Positions 1 to 7,093 of a stretch of DNA of 12,712 nt are shown here, piece after piece; within the stretch, counting starts at the first letter, position 1, and the number at the start of each line of letters is the position of its first letter. The notes under the pieces were generated by a model. The model saw only the letters and a program-made list of their open reading frames with translations, was not told the origin of the DNA and searched no databases. The stretch is from JBFWWW01 sp050245975 (lineage in GTDB: Bacteria; Pseudomonadota; Alphaproteobacteria; Rhizobiales; Hyphomicrobiaceae). The stretch covers positions 1-12,712 of the forward strand of contig JBFWWW010000114.1 in assembly GCA_050245975.1 (NCBI GenBank). The letters run 5' to 3'. The position numbers and the translations under genes are program-made.

Positions 1-56
1 CGGTGGCACACCAGCCGGACGGCCTCGCCCGGCCGGGTCACGCGGAAGGTGCCGTT

Positions 57-64
57 GGAAGGAG
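57..64 (+). promoter_or_regulatory. Ribosome binding site of the IlvD/Edd gene
   Basis: The purine-rich run GGAAGGAG ends six bases before the GTG at 71. It is a good Shine-Dalgarno match and supports a GTG start, because no ATG in this frame lies close by and the next in-frame residues already align with the family's N-terminal region. Confidence 0.7.
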
Positions 65-70
65 CTCCCT

Positions 71-1936
71 GTGAAGAATTCGAAGGACGTGCTGATCGAC
101 AATCATCCGGGACGCTCGGCCCAGACCATCGGTATCGCCGTCGAGCTCGGCGCCGATCCGGACCTCATTCACGAACCGTCGGTCGGCGTCGTCGGCACCA
201 AGGGCGACAGCCAGTGCTACCTCGGCGTCATGGCCAAGGTCGAGGCGGTGCACGAGCATCTCAAGGCCCGCATCGGCAAGAAGCCCGGCCAGCTCAAGCT
301 GCGCCTCGTGCAGCCCGAGTACACCATCGCGACGTCGGACGGCATCCGCAACGGCACGCGCGAGATGCGCTATTCCCTGATCGGGCGCGAGGTGACGAAC
401 GACGCGCTGTGCGAGCACCTGAGCGCGACGGGCCTTGCCGGCACCATCGCCATCGTCGCCTGCGACAAGCCGCCGGTCGGCGCGCTCGCCGCATTGCTGG
501 AGCACAACCGGCCGGCGATCATCATGTCGGACGGCGCCATCCACCCCGGCAAGGATCCCAAGACGGGCGAGGCGCTCGATATCGTCAGCGCCTACCAGGT
601 CGCGGGCAGCCCCGATGCGGAGCTGCGCCACCGCATCGCATGCCATGCCTGTCCCGGTATCGGCAGCTGCGGCGGCATGTTCACCTACAACACGATGCAG
701 ACGTTCATCGGCGTCGTCGGCATGCAGCCGCTGCACATGGTGGCGGCGCCTTCCGACGATCCGCGCCGGCTCAAGGAATTTCCGGCCGAGCTGGTCGGCT
801 TCCTCGCCGGCATGATCGAGAAGGACCTGAAGCCGCGCGATATCGTCCAGCGCGATTCCATCCGCAACGCCGTCATCGTCGCCATGGCGATCGGCGGCTC
901 GACCAACGTGGCTTTGCACACGCCGGAGATCGCGCGCGCCGCCGGTTTCGCCGATTTCTGGAAAGAGGTCATGACGCCGGAGGAGTTCAATCACCTCTCC
1001 CAGCACGTCGTGCCCGTTCTCACCGACGCGCGTCCCTACGGCAAGTACTCGATGGTCGACATCGACGCGGTCGGCGGGGTGCAGGTGATCGTGCGCGAGT
1101 TGCTCGAAGCCGGCCTGCTCAATGGCGACGTGATGACATGCACGGGCGAGACGTTGGCGCGGCAGGTCGAGCGGCTGGGTGCCAAGCGTGCCGACGGCCG
1201 CGTGATCTATCCGGTCGAGAAGCCCTACAAGCCCACCGGCGGCCTGCGCGTGCTGGGCGGCAACCTGTCGCCCGACTTTTCCGCCATCTTCAAGCTGGCG
1301 GGCGTCGAGGCGGGGCTGGAGAACAACGTCTATCGCGGCAACGCGCGCGTGTTCGAAAGCGAGCAGGACCTGCTCAAGGCGCTCGATACGGCGCCCGGGC
1401 GCTTCAAGGACAAGGACATGGTCGTCGTGCGCTACGAGGGCCCGAGCGGCGCGCCGGGGATGCCGGAGATGCTCGACCCGACCTCGCGCATCACCACGCT
1501 CTGCCGCGAGCGCAACATCGTCGTGGCGCTGATGACGGACGCGCGGTTCTCGGGCGGATCGGTCGGTCTCGTCATCGGCCACGTCGGCCCGGAAGCCGCG
1601 CTCGGCGGCCCGATCGCGCTCATCGAGGACGGGGACGAGATCGTCGTCGACCTCAACAAGGACGAGCTGAGCTGTACGGTTCTCAACGACCCTGCCGTGT
1701 ACAAGGCGCGCAAGGCGGCCTGGGACAAGGCGGTCGCGGCGAACGGCGGCGTCCATCCCAACTGCGGCGTGGCGGACACGCGCCTGCTTCAGCGCGCACG
1801 GCATACGGCCGTGCCGGCGACGCGCGGTGGCGGCATGCATCCCAACCGCGAGGTCTGGGTGCGCGATCAGCGCAAGGCCGAACCGTCGGGATTCATGCCC
1901 AAGAACAAGTACCGGCCGGCGGCGAAGGCCCGCTAG
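71..1936 (+). CDS. IlvD/Edd-family dehydratase (dihydroxy-acid or sugar-acid dehydratase)
   Basis: A 621-residue cytoplasmic Fe-S hydro-lyase. The family removes water from 2,3-dihydroxy acids, either in valine/isoleucine synthesis (IlvD) or in sugar-acid catabolism. Visible motifs are a first candidate cluster cysteine C49, the D90-G pair of the Mg site followed by MRYSL and RE, C131-D-K133 (K133 is the usual carbamylated lysine), GSCGGMF with C200, IGGSTN near 274-279, YEGPSGAPGM with E457, and TDARFSGG with the catalytic-type serine S494. Length is normal or slightly long. The start is GTG, chosen from a strong ribosome site. The N-terminus (residues 1-35) lacks the usual basic opening of IlvD, and the body differs from textbook IlvD, so it may be a paralogue acting on another 2,3-dihydroxy acid. 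Its neighbours give no pathway clue. Family assignment is sure; substrate is not. Confidence 0.9.
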   Translation: MKNSKDVLIDNHPGRSAQTIGIAVELGADPDLIHEPSVGVVGTKGDSQCYLGVMAKVEAVHEHLKARIGKKPGQLKLRLVQPEYTIATSDGIRNGTREMRYSLIGREVTNDALCEHLSATGLAGTIAIVACDKPPVGALAALLEHNRPAIIMSDGAIHPGKDPKTGEALDIVSAYQVAGSPDAELRHRIACHACPGIGSCGGMFTYNTMQTFIGVVGMQPLHMVAAPSDDPRRLKEFPAELVGFLAGMIEKDLKPRDIVQRDSIRNAVIVAMAIGGSTNVALHTPEIARAAGFADFWKEVMTPEEFNHLSQHVVPVLTDARPYGKYSMVDIDAVGGVQVIVRELLEAGLLNGDVMTCTGETLARQVERLGAKRADGRVIYPVEKPYKPTGGLRVLGGNLSPDFSAIFKLAGVEAGLENNVYRGNARVFESEQDLLKALDTAPGRFKDKDMVVVRYEGPSGAPGMPEMLDPTSRITTLCRERNIVVALMTDARFSGGSVGLVIGHVGPEAALGGPIALIEDGDEIVVDLNKDELSCTVLNDPAVYKARKAAWDKAVAANGGVHPNCGVADTRLLQRARHTAVPATRGGGMHPNREVWVRDQRKAEPSGFMPKNKYRPAAKAR

Positions 1937-2079
1937 CGCGGGCCACGCCGACCTCGACAGAAAGTACCCTTTGATCGAACGCGGCCGCCGGGCTTGACTT
2001 TGGCGGCCAATTCTCCGATTTCGACAGGATCTGCCGGGGTGTTCCCCCCGGCCACCTGTGTCTGCCCCGGGGTCACGTC

Positions 2080-2385
2080 ATGCTTGCTCGCATCTACAAG
2101 CCGGCCAAGAGCGCCATGCAGTCGGGAGAGGGCCGCACCAAGGAATGGGTGCTCGAATATGCGCCCGAGGTGCCGCGCGAGATCGATCCGCTGATGGGCT
2201 GGACCAGCTCGCGGGATATGCGCTCGCAGATCCGGCTTTATTTCGAGACCAAGGACGAGGCGATCGAGTACGCGAAACGCAGCGGCATCCCGTTCCGGGT
2301 GTTCGAGCCGTCGCCGCGCGGCCAGGTGCGCAAGTCCTACGCGGACAATTTCCGCTTCGGCCGCATCGGGTCGTGGACCCACTGA
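2080..2385 (+). CDS. Complex I NDUFS4-like accessory subunit (ETC complex I conserved region)
   Basis: A 101-residue protein matching the alphaproteobacterial and mitochondrial NDUFS4 (18-kDa) accessory subunit of NADH:ubiquinone oxidoreductase. It binds the peripheral arm on the cytoplasmic side and helps assembly and stability; it carries no cofactor. Family landmarks are ARIYKPAK at the N-terminus (3-10), DPLMGWTSS (36-44), a segment IRLYFETKDEAIEYA (51-65), and KSYADNF (85-91) ending in W99-T-H. Length is typical of bacterial members. It stands alone, away from any nuo genes, which is normal for this family. The start is ATG 2080 with only a weak GGGG-type ribosome site seven bases upstream. 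Its stop lies nine bases from the stop of the convergent ABC gene. Confidence 0.92.
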   Translation: MLARIYKPAKSAMQSGEGRTKEWVLEYAPEVPREIDPLMGWTSSRDMRSQIRLYFETKDEAIEYAKRSGIPFRVFEPSPRGQVRKSYADNFRFGRIGSWTH

Positions 2386-2394
2386 CGCCGAGGC

Positions 2395-3939
2395 TCAGCG
2401 TCCGATACGCTCCTCGAGCCAGCGCGCTGCGGCGGCCGGCTGCTCGCCGCCGCTGACGCGCCGGTTGGCCTCGCGCATCATCTCGACCGGGATGCGATCG
2501 ACAAGCGGGCGCAGCGCCGCCAGGAACGCGGCGTCGTCCTTGCGCTTCGGCGACACGAGCAGGATGGCGTCATAGGGCGGGATCGCCTGCCGCGGGTCGG
2601 AAAGAACGCGCAGCTTGTACTGGGCGATCCGTCCGTCGCTGGTGTAAGCGGAAATGACGTCCACATCGCCGGCGCCGGCGGCCGGGTACATGAGCTCGGG
2701 CTGCATGGTTCGCTGCTCGCGGAAGCGCAAGCCATAGGTGTCGCGCAGCGCTGCCCATTCAGGCCGGCCGAAGAACTCGTAGTCGCTGGCGATCGACAAA
2801 CTGGGCGCGTGCGCGGCAAGATCGGCGATGGAGCGGATGCCGAGCGCCTCCGCCTTCTGCTCGCGCATGGCGAGCGCATAGGCATTTTCGCAGCCCAGCC
2901 CGCCGAGCAGACCGACGCCGCCGTTCTGCGCCAGCCAGGACGACACGCCGGCGATAACCTCAGCGCGCGGGCGCACGTCCTTGCGCTGCATCTGATTGGC
3001 CCACAAGGTCCCCGAATACTCCACGTAGGCATCGATCTCGCCGGCCTTGAGCGCGGCGAACACCACGGCCGAGCCAAGTCCCTCGCGCCGGCTGGCCTTC
3101 AGTCCGGCGCGTGCCAGGCGGTCCTCCATCAGCGCGGCGAGGATGTACTGTTCGGCGAAGGGCTTGGCGCCGATGACGTAGGTGGTGCCGCCGGCGCGTA
3201 ATGCGGCGGGCACGAGGGCAAGGCCGGCGATGAGGGCGAGACCCGCCGCGCCGGTCGCGAGCCTGTTGCGGCTGCCCTGCGCGAAGCCTTGCTCGATGAG
3301 GGCGAGGAGCTGGTCGGCCGCGAGCGCCAGCACGGCGGCCGCGACACACCCGAACAGCACGAAAATCCAGTTCTGCGTCTGCAAGCCGGTGAAGAGGTAG
3401 TTGCCGAGGCTCGTCTGCCCGATAGGGGTCGACAGCGTTGCGGTCCCGATCACCCATACCGCCGCGGTGCGCACGCCGGCCATGATGACCGGCAGCGCGA
3501 GCGGCAGTTCGACCATCCACAGTGACTGGCGCGGCGTCATGCCGACGCCTTGCGCGGCCTCGCGCGCCGCCGGATCGACCGTGCCGAGGCCCGTGATGGT
3601 ATTCCGCACCACCGGCAGCATGCTGTAGAGCGTCAGCGCCAGCACGGCCGGCAGGAAGCCGAGCGCCGAGAAGCCGTGGCCGGTCAGGCGTTCGCACAGG
3701 GCGCTGACGCCGAGCAGCAGCGGGTAGAACAGCGCCAGCAGAGCGAGCCCCGGAATGGTCTGCACGATGCTCGTTGCGGCCAGCAGCAGCCCGCGCAGCG
3801 CCGGCCGGCGCAGCGATGCGATCGCCAGCGGGAAGCTGATGACGAGGCCGAGGGCGAGCGCGGCGCCGCTGACGAGGACGTGGCCGCCGAAATAATCGGG
3901 CAGGCGCGCGATTGCCTCCTGGATGCGCGGGTCGCTCAC
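2395..3939 (-). CDS. ABC importer permease fused to substrate-binding domain (OpuF/EgtU type, quaternary amine class)
   Basis: A 514-residue fusion. Residues 1 to about 225 are an inner-membrane permease of the binding-protein-dependent type. They carry several hydrophobic helices and the EAA coupling loop starting at R126-EAAQGVGM and running to about 155, which docks on the ATPase. A further helix (about 232-249) leads to a periplasm-facing OpuAC-type binding domain (252-510), recognised by AKPFAEQYILAALM (258-271), YVEYSGT (305-311) and ISAYTSDGRI (429-438). Aromatic residues in these motifs suit a cation cage. The family takes up glycine betaine, choline and similar compounds, and some fused members take ergothioneine; which applies here is unknown. 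The start is GTG at 3939, overlapping the stop of the upstream ATPase gene by four bases, with AGGAG (3951-3947) seven bases ahead. Together the two genes form a complete importer. Confidence 0.9.
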   Translation of the reverse strand: MSDPRIQEAIARLPDYFGGHVLVSGAALALGLVISFPLAIASLRRPALRGLLLAATSIVQTIPGLALLALFYPLLLGVSALCERLTGHGFSALGFLPAVLALTLYSMLPVVRNTITGLGTVDPAAREAAQGVGMTPRQSLWMVELPLALPVIMAGVRTAAVWVIGTATLSTPIGQTSLGNYLFTGLQTQNWIFVLFGCVAAAVLALAADQLLALIEQGFAQGSRNRLATGAAGLALIAGLALVPAALRAGGTTYVIGAKPFAEQYILAALMEDRLARAGLKASRREGLGSAVVFAALKAGEIDAYVEYSGTLWANQMQRKDVRPRAEVIAGVSSWLAQNGGVGLLGGLGCENAYALAMREQKAEALGIRSIADLAAHAPSLSIASDYEFFGRPEWAALRDTYGLRFREQRTMQPELMYPAAGAGDVDVISAYTSDGRIAQYKLRVLSDPRQAIPPYDAILLVSPKRKDDAAFLAALRPLVDRIPVEMMREANRRVSGGEQPAAAARWLEERIGR

Positions 3940-4718
3940 GTCGGCGCTCCTGCCCGCGACAGGCTGTCGACGCGCTCGGCGAGCCGGCGCGGCATCTGCA
4001 TCAGCTCGCGCACGTAGGGATGCGGGCTTGCCATCACCTCGGCCGGCGTCCCTTCGGCGACGAGCCGCCCCCTGTCGAGAATGGCGATGCGGTCGGCCAG
4101 CGCCAGCGCCTCAAGCATGTCGTGCGTGATCATCAGCGTGGTGAGGCCGAGCGAGTCGTGAAGACGGCGGGTGTCCTGTCCGAGCGCGTCGCGCGTGATG
4201 GGGTCGAGGGCCGCGAACGGTTCGTCCATGAGGATGATCTCGGGGCGGGCGGCAAGCGCCCGGGCGACGCCGACGCGCTGGCGTTCGCCGCCCGAGAGCT
4301 GAGCCGGCCGGCGCGGCGCGTAGGCCGGATCGAGCCGGACGAGCGCCAGCAGCTCGGCAACGCGGGCGTCGATGTCGGCGCGCGGCCAGCCGAGCAGGCG
4401 CGGCGTGATGCCGATATTTTCCGCCACCGTCATATGCGGGAAGAGGCCGATGCCCTGGAACACGTAGCCGATCCGCCGCCGCAGCGCGACCGCATCGAGC
4501 GAGCGGACATCCGAGCCTGCGAGGCTGACGCGGCCGCGCGACGGCTCGATCAGGCGGTTGACGAGGCGCAGCAGCGTCGTCTTTCCGGACCCCGAGCCGC
4601 CGACCACGGCGAGGAATGTTTTCGGCGCGACGGCGAGCGTGATGCCGTCGATGGCCGTCGCCGTGCCGAAACGCACCGAGACGTCCTCGAAGGTGATGGC
4701 GCCCGGCTGCATGTGCAT
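3936..4718 (-). CDS. ABC transporter ATPase, OpuCA/ProV-like, short form
   Basis: A 260-residue ATP-binding subunit that powers the importer encoded directly downstream. All nucleotide-site motifs are present: Walker A GGSGSGKTT (40-48), Q-loop Q88, signature LSGGERQRV (141-149), Walker B IILMDE (161-166) and the switch histidine H199 in ITHD. The stretch YVFQGIGLFPHMTVAENI (85-102) is typical of the glycine betaine/choline group. Classical ProV or OpuCA proteins carry C-terminal CBS domains that sense ionic strength. This one stops soon after the ABC fold, so that gating is absent. The start is ATG 4718; a second ATG two codons on (4712) is possible. It probably heads a two-gene transcript, since its stop overlaps the next gene's GTG. 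Only 66 bases separate it from the gene upstream on the same strand. Confidence 0.92.
   Translation of the reverse strand: MHMQPGAITFEDVSVRFGTATAIDGITLAVAPKTFLAVVGGSGSGKTTLLRLVNRLIEPSRGRVSLAGSDVRSLDAVALRRRIGYVFQGIGLFPHMTVAENIGITPRLLGWPRADIDARVAELLALVRLDPAYAPRRPAQLSGGERQRVGVARALAARPEIILMDEPFAALDPITRDALGQDTRRLHDSLGLTTLMITHDMLEALALADRIAILDRGRLVAEGTPAEVMASPHPYVRELMQMPRRLAERVDSLSRAGAPT
3947..3951 (-). promoter_or_regulatory. Internal ribosome site for the permease-binding protein fusion gene
   Basis: AGGAG on the minus strand, inside the last codons of the ATPase gene, is seven bases from the GTG at 3939. With the four-base overlap of stop and start (GTGA) it suggests translational coupling and fixes the GTG start. 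Confidence 0.6.
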
Positions 4719-4784
4719 CGGAATCCTGCGCTGACGTGAGCCGCCATCATAGACGGCGAGGCAGATCGCGCCACCCCGACGCGG

Positions 4785-5714
4785 TCAGGCTTTTTTCCCG
4801 CCCGCCGGGCGCGAGCGCTGCGCGAGCCAGATGCCGCCGATGACCAGCACGAGCGCAACGGCGTGGAACATGGCGAAGGGCTCGCCGAGCATCACCACCG
4901 CGAGGATGGCGGAGAACGCCGGCACCAGGTTGATGAAGACGCCCGCCCGCGCGGGACCGATGAGGTCGACGCCGCGCATGTAGAAGAGCTGTGACAGGCA
5001 GGAGGGAAAGATCGCGACGTAGACGGCGACAAGCCAGCCCTGGAGCGTCGGCATCTTCACGCCGGTCATCATGGCCTCGATCACCAGCAGTGGCAGCGAG
5101 GAGGCCGCTGCAACCAACGCCAGCACGGTGAAGAACGCGCCGCCCGGGACGGCGGGCCGGTCACGCAGCGCCACCGTGTAGAACGCATAGAGGGCGCAGG
5201 CGATGATCATGAAGAGGTCGCCGCGGTTGAGGCCGATATCGAGAATCGAGAGTGGCGCGCCGCCGGTCGCGATGACGATCACGCCGACCATGGTGATGAA
5301 GACGCCGGTGAGCTGGATGGGCGTCGAGCGCGTCCCGTGCACCAGGAACGCACCGGCAATGACGAAGACCGGCAGGGCGCCCTGCAGGATGCCGATGTTG
5401 ATGGCGCTGGTGTAGTAGGCCGACAGGTAGAACAGGACGTTGAAGCCGGTGAAGCCGAGCGACCCCATCAATGCGATGCGCGGCATGTGGGGCCGCAGCA
5501 CCGGCCAGTGCGCGCGCACGTCCGCGCCGTAGAGCGGCCAGAGCATGCCCATGACCATGATCCAGCGCAGGAAGACGATGCTCAGCGGCGTGATCTGGCC
5601 GACCGCGAGGCGGCTCGCGATCGCGTTGCCGGCCCAGAACAGCGACGTCAGCGTCAGCAGCAGGACGGGATACTGGTAGAGACGGTCGGTCCAGCGGCGG
5701 GTGGCAGCAAGCAT
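4785..5714 (-). CDS. DMT-superfamily (EamA) transporter
   Basis: A 309-residue inner-membrane protein with about ten hydrophobic helices in two EamA repeats. The first repeat opens at about residue 16 with LLLTLTSLFWAGN. The second ends in GPARAGVFINLVPAFSAIL followed by LGEPF (253-280), the usual hallmark of drug/metabolite exporters. Such proteins move metabolites, amino acids or amines, and the substrate cannot be read from sequence. The C-terminus is short and basic (residues 300-309). I chose the ATG at 5714 because it gives the usual compact N-terminus. The frame stays open to a GTG at 5789, which would add 25 residues without a hydrophobic segment and would sit 18 bases after the acyl-CoA dehydrogenase stop. 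With either start it could be co-transcribed with the dehydrogenase. Confidence 0.88.
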   Translation of the reverse strand: MLAATRRWTDRLYQYPVLLLTLTSLFWAGNAIASRLAVGQITPLSIVFLRWIMVMGMLWPLYGADVRAHWPVLRPHMPRIALMGSLGFTGFNVLFYLSAYYTSAINIGILQGALPVFVIAGAFLVHGTRSTPIQLTGVFITMVGVIVIATGGAPLSILDIGLNRGDLFMIIACALYAFYTVALRDRPAVPGGAFFTVLALVAAASSLPLLVIEAMMTGVKMPTLQGWLVAVYVAIFPSCLSQLFYMRGVDLIGPARAGVFINLVPAFSAILAVVMLGEPFAMFHAVALVLVIGGIWLAQRSRPAGGKKA

Positions 5715-5807
5715 CCTGTCGGGATCCGGCGTCAGCGTGGCATTGGCAATCGGAGCGACGGCCCTAGCACGGCTCGTCCGGTTCCGCACCCGCCGATTGC
5801 AGCGGCG

Positions 5808-6977
5808 CTACAACGTACGCGAGATCAGCAGCTTCATGATCTCGTTCGCGCCACCGTAAATGCGGGCGACGCGCGCGTTCTTGTACATCTGCGCGATGGG
5901 AAACTCGTCCATGTAGCCGTAGCCGCCATGAAGCTGGAGACAGTCGTCGATGATGGCGTTCTGGAGGTCGGTGATCCAGTACTTCGCCATGGACGCGGTA
6001 GCCGCATCGAGCCCGCCCTGCAGATGGCGGGCGACGCAATGATCGACGAACACGCGGGCAACCGTCGCGTTGGTCTTGCACTCGCTGAGCTTGAACTGGA
6101 CAGCCTGGTTGTCGATGATGCGGCGCCCGAAGGCCTTGCGCTCCTTGACGTAGTCGAGCGTCACGGCGAGCGCGCGCTCGATCATCGCCATGCCTTCCAC
6201 CGCGATGATGAGCCGCTCCTGCGGCAGCTTCTCCATCAATTGGTAGAACCCGCGGCCTTCCTCGGTGCCCAGCAGGTTTGATGTGGGAACCCGCACGTCG
6301 TTGAAAAACAGCTCGGAGGTATCCGCCGCCTCGAGCCCGACCTTGTCGAGATTGCGCCCGCGCTCGAAGCCCTCTGCGCCATCTGTTTCGACGACGATCA
6401 GGGACGTGCCCTTGGCGCCCTTGGTGGGGTCGGTCTTGGTGACGACGACGATGAAGTTGGCGGTCTGGCCGTTGGTGATGAACGTCTTGGAACCGTTGAT
6501 GGTGTACTGGTTGCCGCTCTTGATGGCGCTCGTGCGCACGCCCTGCAGGTCGGACCCCGCGCCGGGCTCGGTCATGGCGATGGCGGCGACATAGTCTCCG
6601 CTGGTGAGCTTGGGCAGCCAGCGCCGCTTCTGCTCCTCGGTGCCGAACGCCTCGATGTAGGGCATGACGATGGCGTTGTGCAGCGTCGCGCCCCAGCCGT
6701 CGATGCCGCGGCGCCCCACTTCCTCCATCATCACCACCTCGTGGCGGAAGTCGCCGCCGATGCCGCCGTATTCGGCGCTCGTCGACAGGCCCAGAAGGCC
6801 CGCCTCGCCGGCTTTCGTCCACAGGTCGCGCGCGATGATGCCGTCGCGCCGCCATTGCTGGTACCGGTCGGGCGAGGCGTGCGTGTCGAGGAAACGGCCG
6901 ACGGAGTCGCGGAAAATGCGAAGCTCGTCATCCTGCATGTGGGCGGGCGTCGGCACGGCAAGAGGCGAAGTTGTCAT
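5808..6977 (-). CDS. Acyl-CoA dehydrogenase, long-chain/isovaleryl-CoA type
   Basis: A 389-residue FAD flavoenzyme that introduces an alpha-beta double bond in an acyl-CoA and passes electrons to ETF. Visible landmarks are the N-terminal helical domain (about 16-130), the flavin/substrate motif AMTEPGAGSD (134-143), FITNG (166-170), ERKAFGRRI (279-287), LQLHGGYGYM (347-356) and the C-terminal RIYGGANEIMK (372-382). The position that carries the catalytic Glu in medium-chain enzymes (Y-E-G) is Gly here. E254 in LPQERL matches the alternative catalytic Glu used by long-chain and isovaleryl-CoA dehydrogenases, so the enzyme looks active. The start is ATG 6977; M14 is a possible alternative and the ribosome site is weak. 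It is divergent from the hydratase-family gene at 7094, across 116 bases, fitting a shared CoA-ester pathway. The substrate is not determined. Confidence 0.93.
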   Translation of the reverse strand: MTTSPLAVPTPAHMQDDELRIFRDSVGRFLDTHASPDRYQQWRRDGIIARDLWTKAGEAGLLGLSTSAEYGGIGGDFRHEVVMMEEVGRRGIDGWGATLHNAIVMPYIEAFGTEEQKRRWLPKLTSGDYVAAIAMTEPGAGSDLQGVRTSAIKSGNQYTINGSKTFITNGQTANFIVVVTKTDPTKGAKGTSLIVVETDGAEGFERGRNLDKVGLEAADTSELFFNDVRVPTSNLLGTEEGRGFYQLMEKLPQERLIIAVEGMAMIERALAVTLDYVKERKAFGRRIIDNQAVQFKLSECKTNATVARVFVDHCVARHLQGGLDAATASMAKYWITDLQNAIIDDCLQLHGGYGYMDEFPIAQMYKNARVARIYGGANEIMKLLISRTL

Positions 6978-7046
6978 GGGGCAATGATCCGAAGGCTGCG
7001 TTGTATCGCGCTGGGTGCGGCCGCTAGACTACGCCGTCTTTGACCG

Positions 7047-7071
7047 CGCTGCGCCGACAAAATTCGCAGCG
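7047..7071. promoter_or_regulatory. Inverted repeat in the divergent acd/ech intergenic region
   Basis: The arms CGCTGCG (7047-7053) and CGCAGCG (7065-7071) are perfect complements around an 11-base, AT-leaning spacer. It lies between the divergent dehydrogenase and hydratase-family genes, just ahead of the latter's ribosome site. It could be an operator or a 5'-leader stem-loop. The arms are short for such GC-rich DNA, so chance is possible. It does not resemble the palindrome before the TetR gene. Confidence 0.35.
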
Positions 7072-7077
7072 GCAGCT

Positions 7078-7086
7078 GAGGAAGGA
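7078..7086 (+). promoter_or_regulatory. Ribosome binding site fixing the hydratase-family start
   Basis: GAGGAAGGA ends seven bases before the ATG at 7094. It favours that start over an upstream in-frame codon at 7040, whose extra 18 residues are basic and do not match the family. Confidence 0.75.
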
Positions 7087-7093
7087 TGACCGG

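Noticed and set aside
1..74. Possible 3' end of an upstream gene, stop TGA 72-74, overlapping GTG 71
   Set aside because: All three plus frames are open over this short piece, and a minus-strand frame also looks protein-like. There is too little sequence to choose.
38..1840. 600-codon open frame on the minus strand opposite the dehydratase gene
   Set aside because: The peptide is Arg/Asp/His/Ala-rich with no recognisable motif, and the plus strand carries a full family match. It is a shadow caused by high GC.
49..1974. 641-codon plus-strand frame overlapping the dehydratase gene
   Set aside because: Arg-rich, low-complexity translation in the +1-shifted frame of a clear gene.
1994..2022. 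TTGACT (1994-1999) as a -35 element before the NDUFS4-like gene
   Set aside because: The hexamer at 17-bp spacing is GATTTC, a poor -10 element. One good box alone is not enough.
4785..4800. Run of six T bases (4791-4796) as a terminator
   Set aside because: It lies in the last codons of the DMT transporter gene (AAA lysine codons on the minus strand) and no stem precedes it on the plus strand.
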